A stretch of 64,000 bases of DNA, from NCBI GenBank assembly GCA_006538405.1, contig BJKQ01000021.1, positions 124,001 through 188,000 of the forward strand, read 5' to 3'. Numbering within the stretch: position 1 is the first letter of the stretch; each line of letters opens with the position of its first letter. Both the position numbers and the translations under genes were made by a program. Below are positions 9,367-20,875 of the stretch, in pieces. The notes beneath the pieces were generated by a model that had not been told where the DNA came from, did not search any database, and worked only from the letters and a program-made list of their open reading frames with translations. The stretch comes from Hansfordia pulvinata (lineage: Eukaryota > Ascomycota > Sordariomycetes > Xylariales).

Positions 9367-12300
9367 TTAGTGGTCGCCCTTGTTGGACATGGCCTCGCGG
9401 GTGGTGACGTAGACGGCGCCGGTCTTGTCGTTGGGCTTGCGGACAAAGACCATGCTGGTGGAGCGGGCGCGGGCGTGCTCGCGGGTCTTGGGCCCGCGAG
9501 AGCCGCTGCGCGACTTGGCGCGGGCCTTGAGCTCCTTGATGGCGGCCTGCAGCTCGTGGACCTGGGCGCTCGAGTGGTCGCGGGCGGCGTTGGCGTGGTC
9601 GATCTGCGCGGCTGCCGAGGCCAGCTGGTCGCTCAGGCTCTGGATCTGCTCCTTGAGCCCGGGCACCTTGTCCGCCTCGGCCTGCAGCTCCTTGACCTGC
9701 CCGTCCAGCGCCGCCACCTTGTCCGCCTCGGCCTGCAGGTTCTTGGTCTGCTCCTCCAGCGCCGGCATCTTGTCCACCTCGGCCTGCAGCTCCTCGATCC
9801 GCTTCTCCAGCGCCGCCTTCTCCTCCGCGACCGGGTCGGCGGCGGCGGGGGCCTCTTCCTCGGCCGGTGCGGCCTCGGCCTCGGCGGGGGGCCTCTTCAG
9901 CGGGGGGGGCCGCAGCCGGGGGCTCCTCGGCGGCCTTGGGCTCCTCCTCCGCCGGCGCAGCCTCTTCGGCGGGCTTCTCCTCCTCGGCGGGGGCGGCCTC
10001 CTCGGCCTTGGGCTCTTCGGCGGCAGGGGGGGCGGCCTCCTCGGCGGGCTTCTCTTCTTCGGCGGGCTTCTCCTCCTCAGCAGCGGGCTTCTCTTCTTCG
10101 GCCGGCTTCTCCGCCTCCTCGGCGGCGGCGGCGGCGGCGGCGGCGGGGCGGTGTCAGGGGGCGGCGGCGGCGGCGGCGTGGCGTCAATCTTCTCCTGGAG
10201 CTCGCCGTTCTGCTTCTCGAGGTCGGCGGCCTTGGTCTTGAGCTCCTCGTACGCGGCGACGCTGGCCTCGAGCTCGCCCGTCTTGGCCTTGAGCTCGTCG
10301 ATGGTGGCCTCGAAGCCTTTGCTGCCGGCCTCGAGCTCGCCGACCTTGGCGCGGGACGCCTCGAGGTCGGCGCGGACGCGGTCGAGGCGGGCCTCGGTCT
10401 CGAGGCTCTCCGAGGCCAGGTTGACGTTGGCGACCTTGGTGCCCTCGAGCTCGGTCGTCATCTCGCCGAGCTTGGCGTCCTTGTCGGCGGCCTCGGCGCC
10501 CAGCTTGGACTCGAGGGCGGCGGCCTCGTCCTCGTACTTCTTCTGCAGGGCGGCCTTCTCGGGCTCGAAGGCGTCGACCTGGCCCTGCAGCGTCTTGACC
10601 TCGCCCTCGAGGCCCTCGATGCGGCCGCGGAGCTCCTTCTTGGCCTCGTGCGCCTTGTCGACCTTGCCCTGCAGCGCCTTCTTCTCGCCCTCGGCCTTGT
10701 CGATCCTGGCCTGCAGCGCGCCCTTGTCCTTGTCGGCCTGCGCCAGCAGGTCCTTCCTGTCCTTGTCGGCGGCCTTGGCGTCGAGCTGCAGCTTGGCCTG
10801 GTGCACCTCGAGGTCCTTCTTCTCCTTGCGGAGGGCGTCGGCGGCGGCGCCCAGGGCCTTGACCTGCTCCTCGAGCTTGCCGGCGCGGCCCTCGACCTCC
10901 TTGGCCGACTTGGCGAGGGCGTCGCGCTCGGCCGTCAGCTTCTTGGCCTCGTCCTTGCCGGCCTTGATGGCGTCCTCGAGGCGGTCGACCTTGGCGGCCA
11001 GCTCCTTGGCCTCCTTGTCGCGCGTCGCGACCTTCTTCTCGAGCGAGCCCGAGGCCTTCTCGAAGTTGCTGATCTGCCGGGCCAGCTTGGCCTCCTGGGC
11101 CTTCTGCTCGGCCTCGCGCGCCTTGATGTCCTTGCTGAGCTGGCCGACCTGCGCCTCGAGCTTCTCCTTGGACCGCCGGAAGCTGTCGCGCTCCTTCTCG
11201 AGGTCCTGCAGCATGGTCGACTGCAGGTCGTAGTTGCTGCGCGCCTCGTCCAGCTTCGCCTTGGACCCTTGCAGGTCGCGTAGCGCCATCTCGCGCCCGT
11301 GGCGCTCCTGCCGCAGCGCCTTCTCCACCTCCTTGCCGCCGAACTCGCGCGCCGACAGCCGCTCCGACACATCGTGCAGGTCCTGCGCCAGCTGCGTCCG
11401 CGCCGTCCGCAGCGACTCGGCCTCGCTCTCCAGGTCGTCGATCTTGTCCAGCAGGTCGCGCTCCGACCGCCGCGCCACCGCCAGGTCCCGGCTGCTCGCC
11501 GCCGCCGCCGACGACGACGACTCCGGCTGCTGCTGCTGCTGCTCGGGGGCCATGATCTGGATGTTGACCACCCGGCCCTTGCCGCCGCCGCCGCCGCCGC
11601 CTTGGTGCGTCGACGTCTTGCCGCTGCTGTTGTCCGACGGCGAGTGCGTCTGCGTCTGCGTCTGCGTGCGCTGCTGCTGCCGCGGCTTGGGCCGCGTGAC
11701 GGGCGGCGGGGGCGGCCGGCGGCCCTGCTGCATCGCCTGGGCGGGCATCTTGCCCTTGCGCGGGGCTCCGAGTCCTCCGAGATGACGCTGGTGGCGTCGG
11801 TGTTCATGGACAGCTCGGACGAGGCCGAGTCGGTCTCGGTGTCGAAGTGGTAGTCCGAGGGGTACTGGGGCGACATCTGCGGCGGCGGCGCGTGGTGGTA
11901 GGGGTTAGGGTGGTGAGACGGCGCGTGAGGCAGCGCGTGCGGCGGCGGCATCCCGTGCTGCGGCGGCGGCAGGCCACGCGGAGGAGCGTGAGGGGGGGCA
12001 TGCATCGGGGCGTGAGGGAGGGCGTGCATCGGGGCGTGGGACGGGGGAGCGTGGAGCGGAGCGTGGGCCGGGGCGTGGTTGAGCTGCTCCGGCTTGGGCA
12101 CCCGGTAGAAGCGCCTCGACAGGAGGTCCTGGGCCCGGTCCGCGGCCTGGGCCTCGTCCGTCCTCCGCTGGTTTCCGGAGGAGCCGGTGCCGGCGTCGGG
12201 GCCCGTGCTAGAGGACTTGAGGATGCCCTTGACGGGCTTGGCCGGGGGCGCCACCTGGCGGTCCACGGAAGACGGCATGTGGCGGTCCGAGGACGACAGG

Positions 12301-12406
12301 GACGAGGTCGACGACGTGACCGAGCTCTCGGTGACCGTGTCGGAGAAGCGGGTGGAGGGCGCCGGCCTCGAGGGCGACCGGCTCTGGGGGAAGCCTCCGG
12401 GCATGC

Positions 12407-12437
<31 letters not shown>

Positions 12438-12674
12438 GCCGCCGCCCCTCCTGCTGTCCGGGGGGGCTCTGCTGTGATGGCGGTCCAGAACCATGGTGTT
12501 GCTGTTGTGGTTGTTGTGGGCGTCTCTGCTACTGCTGCCGCCGCCGCTGTTGTTGTTATTGTTGTTGTTATTGCTGGTGGTGGTGTTGAAGTTGTTTGGG
12601 TAGTCGTGATAGTCGTACGACGTGGACCTGGGGGGTTTCGGGGCGAGTCCGACGGGCTTGTCGGAGAGGAACAT
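9367..12674 (-). CDS. Long coiled-coil protein ('M protein repeat'-like), with three apparent indels
   Basis: About 1102 residues once three single-base shifts are allowed. The N-terminal third is disordered: poly-Asn runs, Ser-rich stretches and a HAP-rich segment (HAPAHAPLHAPP and similar, ~12.0-12.1 kb). Residues from ~420 onward form a very long heptad coiled coil (ELEASVAAYEELKTKAADLE-type) broken by an Ala/Glu/Pro/Lys-rich segment at ~9.9-10.15 kb, then a second coiled coil and a basic C-terminal tail with the ending STSMVFVRKPNDK...VYVTTREAM. Similar fungal proteins are often labelled 'M protein repeat protein'; function is unknown, perhaps a cytoskeletal or tethering scaffold. Shifts: one base missing near 11755-11770, one missing near 10143-10148, one extra in the G6 run near 9893-9898 (plus strand). 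They sum to a multiple of three (3309 nt). No intron is evident. Confidence 0.8.
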
Positions 12675-13688
12675 TGGAGGTTCCGGGTGGTCTGAGATTC
12701 AACCGTTGAGATAGATGCGGGTGGTCTGCCGGGGCTGTTCCTGGGGATGGGTGTAAGTGAGGTTGTGAGCGGCGCTGAGCATTGCGTGTTCTCGATGAGA
12801 AAGCAAGTCAACTCGGGAGGGAGGGCAGGGCGGCGGAGCGGGCGTTTTTGTTCAACGGCGGATGAAAAAGAGAAAAAGGAAAAAGAAAAAAAAGACAAGA
12901 ATTTGAAAGAATCGAGAGCCAATGAGAAAAAAAGACCCCCGGGGCTTGCGTGTATAAGTGGCTTAAATCAAGAGTTGCCAGATATCTGGGCGCCAGCCTC
13001 ACACGGCATGGGGCAGTCTCTCTTGTCTTGGGCGCGGCGGGTGACAGCAAAGCAAGAGTGTCGTCCAGTATCACACAGGCGGCAGTTTATAAGTCTACAG
13101 CCACCCCTTTACTTTACGGGTGCTCGCCCTGTGGACTTGCAATGAACGTTAGGTACCACGGAGTACGGATAGGGGGGCCCAAGGGAAGGAAGGAGGGTAT
13201 CGCCAGCATCACCTAGGGGCACTCCCTGCGTCCGGACCAGACACGCCCCCCTGAACCCTGACATTAATTACCTGCCACCGCTATACTGGGACGCAGGCGG
13301 GCGCGCCCCCTCCGCTGTTGTGCGGGGGAGTCGACGAAGCGAAGGCCACACAGGGGTTGTGGAAGGCGAGGGAACAACATGAAGGCGGGGCCGTGAGACG
13401 TTGGGTCTGGCCGGCGCTGGGCCCTACGAGGACTCGTGTCGTATGCGCGCCCGACCCGGCTGCCCTCAAGATGAGGCTGCCAATGAGGAGCGGCGGCGGG
13501 GGCCGGGCCACTGGACGAGAGGGCGCCCAACGGAGCTCGGCCGGCCGGGGCAGGGCCTGTAACGTGGAAGCACAGACGGCGACGGGCGGGCCGGCGGGGC
13601 GGCCACGGCACGGTTGGGCACCCATGCAGCCCATCGTGACTTTGCGCAACGCGGCCATTCGCCCAGTCGATGCCAGATCACCACGCCC

Positions 13689-13714
13689 TTTTTTTTTTTT
13701 TTAAAAAAAAAAAA
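13689..13714. repeat. T(14)A(12) tract
   Basis: Fourteen T followed directly by twelve A, self-complementary, in otherwise GC-rich DNA. Could form a short cruciform or a nucleosome-depleted rigid tract. Confidence 0.9.
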
Positions 13715-14011
13715 CTTCCTTTCTCTCTTTTCGGTTTTATGTTTGTATCTTATATGTCTCTCGAGCATGTTGACCCATCTCACACTGCCGGGATCTGGCC
13801 TTGAGGAAAGGGCACAATACTCGTAGCTCACTCCACCCCACCCCCCCAATGCCCCGCCTCCTCTTCCTCGACCCTACGAGTACCTCGTACGCCCCCCCTT
13901 CTTTGAAGCCCCAGGCTGCCATTTGCCAGGGCGAGCTGGGCCCGACATGCCCGATGACGATGTGTCGGTCCCTGGATGGCATGCCATTCGCCGCTGCGGC
14001 TGTTTGTTGTG

Positions 14012-14039
14012 GCTGCTGCTGCTGCTGCTGCTGCTGCTG
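14012..14039. repeat. (GCT)n triplet repeat
   Basis: About nine tandem GCT units on the plus strand in the gene-free tract; no supported reading frame covers it. Confidence 0.85.
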
Positions 14040-14605
14040 TCGTTCTTGTTGGGCCAGCAGGCCCCGATGAGATGAGGCTCCTTGTGTGTCACATCTCGCT
14101 TCTTGTCTTGTCTTGTCGGGGCCTGCCCGGGAAAACAGGAAACGGGCGGCGATGACCGACCAGAAAGAAGAAAAAGTAAACAAGAATACCATGACATAGC
14201 CAGCGGCGGGGGAGGAAGCGGGAGCGGGAGCGGGAGCGGCTGTCGTCGGTGGCTGGTATTCTGCACCGGCCACCTGCGTTAGACCACGACGGCACGCGCC
14301 CTGCTTGCACTGCTTCTCCTCCTCATCCTCATCCTCCTCCTTCCTGGACCCCTTACTACGTGCAGACCCTGCCTTACTCGTACTCCCTCACAACTACTCG
14401 CATTTCCTCTATTCCCGGCACATCCAGAGGGTCACGTCGGAGCCCAAGACGGCGTCTGCTCGGAGGCCGCCGCGCGGCACCCGGTCACGTTGGGAAGCTC
14501 GACGCGGGGAGACTCCCTGCCTTTGGGCCGTGGACGCCTCCCCGCCAACCCTCTTATTACCAAGAACCTAAGCCTGCCCGTGCTATTGTGCGCTTTAAGC
14601 CCAAG

Positions 14606-14621
14606 CCCCCCCCCCCCCCCC
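14606..14621. repeat. C(16) homopolymer
   Basis: Sixteen consecutive C on the plus strand, noncoding. Confidence 0.9.
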
Positions 14622-14837
14622 TTCGCACACTCGCACATCCGGCGGATCTGACCTGGCATCGCACATGGGAAAGCCCGGCAGATCTTATTGGGGACGGAGG
14701 CGATCTTGGGGGCCCCACCCCGAGCTGCCCAAGGCGCCACCCACTCACCCACTTATTACTCCCTCCCACCGGGGCCCGGGACAGAGCAGAGCAGAGATGG
14801 AAGGCGTACAAGTACTCGTCGTCTCGTAGTGTATGAG

Positions 14838-14851
14838 TACGAGTACTCGTA
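14838..14851. promoter_or_regulatory. 14-bp perfect palindrome TACGAGTACTCGTA
   Basis: Two inverted copies of the octamer TACTCGTA overlap by two bases to form a perfect 14-bp palindrome. It is the only place in the window where the recurrent octamer occurs as a full inverted pair, and would suit a dimeric DNA-binding protein. Function is inferred, not shown. Confidence 0.4.
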
Positions 14852-15523
14852 GCAGGGCAGCAGAGCGGGACACGGGTCAGCTGACAAGGCGGGCACCCAA
14901 CGTCCCGACGACACGACCCAACGACCCTGACGACGACGGGAAACCCCTGGTGGGTGCTGGGGTCGCCGGACGCTCCGCTACGGATACTAAAAATATGGGT
15001 TGGGTGACTCGTGGATCCGAGTTGCTCTCTCGTTTACGAGGAACGGGAGGGAGGCACTCACGACTTTCCGTTGTCGTTGTTTATATTGTTGTAATTCTTT
15101 TCCCTCCTCATCATTATTCCTGTTGTGCTCCAACGGCCGTGCTTCTATTGTGTCTTGGAATCAGGACGGGCTTGGTCGGTCACGTCTGCTGGCGGTCGAC
15201 AGCAACGCACGTTGCGCTGTCTGATCCCGTCTGCAACGGCAGCGGCAATGGTAACTGCAAAAGCCGCCCCTTGCGTCGTCCAATCTGGTGACCAAAAAAC
15301 CACCATACCTTGGCTACCTTACCTGCACTTGACCGCCGGTTCATCTTGTATGTACGGGTAGATGGATGTATGTGCGATGGGCACAACGTGGGAAGAACTC
15401 GTCACTTTTTGCTCGCAACTTGTGTCTGTATACAGCATGGCGCTGCCTGCACGTACATTGATAGGTACCTACATCTATTGAGATATCTGCTCGTAGGCGA
15501 CATATAGCTGTGCTGTATTAACG

Positions 15524-15545
15524 CCCCCCCCCCCCCCCCCCCCCC
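15524..15545. repeat. C(22) homopolymer
   Basis: Twenty-two consecutive C on the plus strand, noncoding. Confidence 0.95.
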
Positions 15546-16489
15546 GCCTCCTCTTCTCCCCAGGCGATCCTGCGGCGGACGCGGGCAGCGCCAGCCCGGT
15601 CGAGCAAGCGAGCGGCCTTTTCGAGGGGTGACCCCGGCAGCGCGAGTCGTTCCTCGACGGGCGCTAACTTCGCAGCCCAGACAGCACAGCACCGCCGCGG
15701 GAACGATTCGCTCCTCGCTGCCGACGCCTCCCGCGCCTCACCATCCGAGCGCTGGATTGGGGCTGCAGGGGACCCTTTTTTTTCTCTCCCTCGGTTTGTT
15801 GTTCTTGTCTCTTGTTCCTTTCTGGTTTAGTAGCCTGTCACCCTGTGGATAGCGTGGGAGACGGGTATGCGCATACTGCAGCCTCCTTTTCGTCAGTCAT
15901 CACTCCGTCCGTCCATCTGTCTGTCTGCAAGATACTCGTACTCTCACCCGGTGCTCTGGAGGTGAACTACTCGTACACCTTCATGGCCGGCGGGGGACCT
16001 CTTATTACTTCAGGCACGGGTACGGAGAAGGCGGTTGTTTAACTGGGTACCTGTACTCAAAGTAGTCCCGACAGGAGAGTCCTTCCCTGCTGTACTCGTA
16101 ACTGTCGCTGTAGCCGTAGCTGTAGCTGTACGGAGTAGCTGTAAAGGGACAAGACGGGCTGGCCTACGGATACTGCTGCATGGCGCGTCCAAGCTTCTTC
16201 TGGGGAGAGAAGCGGGAATCCCGCGTCCATGGATGTTTGGGCCGATTGCGGGGAGGGGGGCACAGGGGGCGGCGCCACTCAATCGGATAGCATGGGACCT
16301 CACGAAGCTAATCCTTACTTTACCTCATGTATGTACCTTACTCAGTAGGTACCTTAGGTAGGTGATTCAAGCGGCTCGATTCCCGTCGTGTCCGCGTCTG
16401 CTGTTGCTGAACCGAGCAGGCGGCTGCATGATGCTGACGCTGCCCGGCCGGGGATGCACCCCTGCTTCGACGCGTGCGGTGCGGCAACT

Positions 16490-16522
16490 TCACCACCACC
16501 ATCACCACCACCACCACCACCA
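16490..16522. repeat. CCA/CAC triplet repeat
   Basis: Slightly interrupted run of CAC triplets (one CAT) on the plus strand, noncoding. Confidence 0.85.
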
Positions 16523-17090
16523 CTCGGAACTCAGTACTCGTACTGTGCTCTTCTCGCGGGCTCATCCATTCACGTTGGATCTTTCCCGTTCCGGTCCAGC
16601 CCGGGGCTGTCCACTCATCAGGGAACCGCCTTTCTGCGCCCGTCCGTCCGTCCCCTGCGCCACAGCTCGCTCCGCGGAGAGGAACCCGCCTCCACCACTC
16701 CGCGGATGGCCGGGCTGCGTGTCGTCGCCACAAAAAGGGGAGCCACACTGCACTGATCATTCATGCATGCAAAATACAGAGACCATGGCGGAAATCGCAC
16801 GGAGCAAGAGTACGCGTACCTACGTACTTATCATACATACTCGTACCCCCCAAAAAAAAGTCAGCTGACACGGGGCCGAGGGCCACAGGGAATCATCAGA
16901 TCTGTCTCTCTGCTCCCGCTCCCCGGCTCCTCTACTTTCCCTGCTGGCTGTCGACTTTTCCTCTCGTGACCACCCCGTATGCTCTACCGGGGGGATGCTT
17001 GTGCTGTGTGCTGATCGAGATCACACGGGGCACGCACACGCGTGACGAGTGCTCGCAGTCGCACACACACAGCACAACTTGTGCACTGGC

Positions 17091-17110
17091 AAAAAAAAAA
17101 AAAAAAAAAA
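17091..17110. repeat. A(20) homopolymer
   Basis: Twenty consecutive A on the plus strand. I see no adjacent retroelement or processed-copy structure that would make it a poly(A) tail. Confidence 0.9.
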
Positions 17111-17810
17111 CCAGCCCTGATCAGTGAAGAAGCGAGTAGTAGGCAGTGAAAGCGAGGCGGAGCGCACTCGATACCCCCGGATCCGAGTGGCTCCCGCGCA
17201 TCGACCCAATGGCAGCACTCCCACCCCGCGACACGACCACAACGAGAACGACGGCAAATCATGCCGGTCGAAATCGTCTGCTCTTTTTTTTTTGGCCTTC
17301 TTGTTCTTCTTTGATGGATAAAATGGAGTCGTGCGCTGGTCGACGAAAACGATGGCCAACAGGGCGCGGCATTGTCCTTGGCTCCAGCCCTCTCTCGACC
17401 AGGGCTTCGGTGGAGCGAGCGCCCGCGTGGGTGGTCCCCAGCCCTCCAGACCACAACCGGCGCCCTCTTCTGTTCTGTTGCCCACTCATCGCCGTGGAGG
17501 CGGAAGAAAGAGACAGAGAGAGGCGTAAGAGGGCATCTACGATCGCTCGAGTACTCGTAGTGCGGAGTGCCGCGGGAGAGGGTCCAATAGCCCGTGTGGC
17601 CTGGGGTCAATAAGATTAAGAATAACGCACACGCAGTAGCGGGGTGTGCGGAAAATAGATTTCCATGCCCGCAAGCTGCCGCCTTCTTGTCTACCTTACT
17701 CGTACCGACCCGTCAGTCACCCCCCATGTTATTCGTTCGCTGGCCCAGTCGTGCGGTTCCACCGCGGGGTGACAGAAATACGAGACAGACAAGCTGGCAG
17801 ACAGGCAGAC

Positions 17811-17814
<4 letters not shown>

Positions 17815-17896
<82 letters not shown>
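17815..17896. repeat. (AG)41 microsatellite
   Basis: Eighty-two bp of uninterrupted AG dinucleotide, preceded by a few degenerate CAGA units. Longest microsatellite of the window. Confidence 0.97.
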
Positions 17897-17899
<3 letters not shown>

Positions 17900-18146
17900 G
17901 AGGAATCGAGACCACGGTCCGGCCGCCCCGCCCACATCGCCGTTTCCATATCGATCGGTCGTTGTTGTTGTTGTTGTTGTTGTTCAGGCTCGAGTTGACG
18001 TGGGTTGGTTTCTAAGTCATCATTCACAAAGATGTCTTCATCCACTAAGGCCTTGCAAGAGTCTCCTGTGATATCGCGTCTCATCTCACTTTCTCGTCCA
18101 CTGTCGGGCTCCCAGAGAACCTCTGGCCCGACCCGTCACAGTCAGA

Positions 18147-18164
18147 TACCTACCTACCTACCTA
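18147..18164. repeat. (TACC)4 repeat beside a TACTCGTA octamer
   Basis: Four tandem TACC units followed by AAGGTACTCGTAAG. The same TACC/GGTA repeats recur elsewhere, for example 27226-27236, 27297-27315, 49564-49581, 51280-51290 and 51840-51860. Confidence 0.85.
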
Positions 18165-18739
18165 AGGTACTCGTAAGTTAGGTCAGCGGGTAGGCCGTGC
18201 TCGTAGGCACGGATACCTGTAAGCAATGCCACTGACTGCGAATCGACATCGAGGCTTGCAGGTGAGCTGTCAGATCCTCCGACACGGGGGAGAGACACGC
18301 ACGCCCTCTCCCTGTCTGTCTGACTGTCCTCGCATGCGGCGCCGAAAGCCCAACCCCTGCCGAGTCAGCGCGGGTTTATTGTTATTCTTTTTTTTTTTCT
18401 CTCCGGTCCTTTACGTATCACTTCTGAACTCGTACCCCCCCCCCCGCCCGCGATCTTGGAACATTGCAGCATCGCATGGCATCGCGGGCGGTTTTCTCGA
18501 GGCTGGGCGCGCGGGCCTCCGAGCGTGGGTGACGTCACCGGCGGAAAACGCGCCGGCAGGGCAGGCAGCCCAGATAATTGCCTCGCTGCCGCGGTGCGAG
18601 TAATAAGACCAAGTTCGACCAGCACGGGATGCCAACGACACCGACCGAAAAGGGCTCACGTGCCCGGCCTGTTGCGGCTCTGCGAAATTCTCCTTTTTTT
18701 TTTCTCTCTCTCGATGTCTCTTGGTAATTTGTCGCTCAA

Positions 18740-18755
18740 CCCCCCCCCCCCCCCC
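18740..18755. repeat. C(16) homopolymer
   Basis: Sixteen consecutive C on the plus strand, noncoding; an 11-base C run also lies at 18435-18445. Confidence 0.9.
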
Positions 18756-20875
18756 AGAAAAGAAGAAAAGATTCGCCCCCTTTGGGCTGCTGGCTCTGAC
18801 ATGCACGTGGCTCGTCTTATTCTCGTATATAAGGTATGTAGGTACCTAAGCTACGCGAGCTGCAAGCTGCAAGGTGGAGGAGCGTCATTTTGACTCCCAG
18901 GCCCGAGGGCAGACCAGGGCAAAATACCTCATCTCGATGGACTCGCCAGCGTCGTGCCATGAGATTGTTTGTGGGTGAGATCTTATGATGTGGCCGTCTG
19001 AAGCCTGATATTCGTATTTCACGTTTGCTGCGTATTGCAAAAGAGAAAAGAAAAAAGCCCTGGCTGGCATGAAAATAGCGACGGGGTGTAGAACTGGAGA
19101 CAACAATTGTTGGGGCCACAAGCCGAGCGCGGGCGACTCTTGCATCTCTGCCTGCCCTCCGGCACCGACCAGCCAACCAGCCGCTGCTCCAGATATTCTG
19201 CAAAAGCCGCACCGACCCCAACCCTTTTGTACGGGCCCGGTCCGTGATCATTGGCGACTGTGACACGGGGCCGCAGCCCGTGACGAGGGCAACCTCGCAA
19301 TTCGCGAGCATGGTTCCTTACCGGTGCTCGAGCTCGCCTCGCTTGCGTAGATGCCCGCCGAGTTCGATCTTGTATCGAGATCAGCCCTCGGGGCAAGAGG
19401 GCAAATAGGCCTCGCGCGCGAACTAGTCTTCTCCTTGCTCTGCGCGAGTCGCCTGGGAAGATGAGCACGAGGAGATTGATACTCGACAGACCGTGGGGGC
19501 CGCTGAAGAGCAGGGCGTGGCGGATTACTGATCGATCCCAAGCCACGAATGCCACGCATCTGATATCTACAGGCTGGAGCATGTTGGGTTTCCGCGTTTG
19601 CCCTTCCAGGCTTTCATCCCTTTCCCCGGCTTGCTCGCTCGCAGGAGCTCTGCGATCCTCATGCCGTCATCTCTCCCGTGCGCCTGCACGCAAGAGACAC
19701 TTGAGGCCCAGAGTGGCCGTGGCAAGCGCCCTATAGACTCGATCAATCAGCGTAGTCCTGCCAAAGGAGTCGTTGAACTCGCCGTACTTTGGGCCCGACA
19801 CAGGAGTCCCTTACCGAAAGGCGGTGCAGCATCGTAGCATGAGGGACCCGTGACTGGCCCTGTACCCAATCCCGGTTCCGTGCCATTCCACCAGCAGCCA
19901 CACTCGACGCAGACGTGCCGCGGTGTCGTTGGGCGGCCAGCTGCCCGACTGTCGGGCCTCTGCCTCGCACAGCCGTCTGAGCTGGCCGTTGACTGGCACG
20001 GCCAACGGCTTGTAAACGCCCCCGACTACCACGGGTCCTATGCCGGAACCCTGAAGCTGGAAACCCTATCAGACACAGCGTCGGATACCCTCTGCCCTCT
20101 GCCTTCTGCCGCCGCCTCCCGTGCCCAGTGGCGGCAGTGCCGCACTCGAGGGGCAACGTGGCTCGTACGGCAGGCATATTTGATTTCCCACTACCTCACC
20201 CCATAACTCCCGCGCTGACCATCTCTGGCTACTATATCCGGGTCTCGTGATCCCGCCAAAGCCACAGCGTTGCTGACGCGGCAGTGCCGGGCCCGACTGT
20301 TCGATGAGAGACCAAGAAGCCACGGGATGTGGTCACTGAGTTCCAGCCGGAGGTAGAGCGCAACTGCGTTGTTTATCACATAAAAGCTCAAAAGAACGGA
20401 TCTCCTACAGTTCACAATTCACCGTTATCTCAAGTCGTTTCGGGGTGTTATCGTCAACACATTCGTCATCTGGAATTCTATCCTCAACAAGCGTGCGCGT
20501 ATACACCTGTATCCTCTAGTAAAGCAAATGACTCCTGACCATGCACTACCAAGACACCTTGCTCGTCCCGATACTCCATCCAATGCATCCTACGAACCAC
20601 TTCCAGGATCCTGAACTGCTCCACTATACGACTTTGAGGGTTAGCGAGGTTCATCATCATTCGGCACGGACCAGCCTTGTGTGCTGCATCAGACAGGGCA
20701 TTACTGGAATCACAGAAAACTCAGTCCCGTCTTGAAACATATTTGGGGTAATGGGTATCATCAAAGCAGCATCGCGGGGGAAGGTATCAAGTGATAGAGA
20801 TGACTGACCTTTGTTAGGGATGAGCTGCTGGCAATCAGCTCACTCGCCGACAAGAGCACAAGCCCGCGAAGGCCC

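Larger units (their letters stand above)
12675..20875. other. 8.2-kb gene-free, repeat-rich tract
   Basis: No open frame on either strand shows a domain, signal peptide or plausible spliced gene structure. The tract holds the promoter of the coiled-coil gene on its left and the 3' end of SKI3 on its right. Between ~13.6 and 18.8 kb it is packed with homopolymers, (AG)41, CTG, CCA and TTG triplet runs, TACC repeats and 13 of the 28 TACTCGTA octamers in the window. Unannotated noncoding RNA cannot be excluded. Confidence 0.55.

Noticed and set aside
9370..11283. Long plus-strand frames opposite the coiled-coil gene
   Set aside because: Leu/Gly/Ala-rich mirror of a Glu/Ala/Lys-rich GC-biased coding strand; no independent features.
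10935..11754. Arg-rich continuation of the head frame of the coiled-coil gene
   Set aside because: Shadow of the coiled-coil frame; composition is that of a GC-rich out-of-frame translation.
17091..17110. A20 as the tail of a LINE or processed copy
   Set aside because: No open frame, target-site duplication or reverse-transcriptase-like sequence adjoins it.
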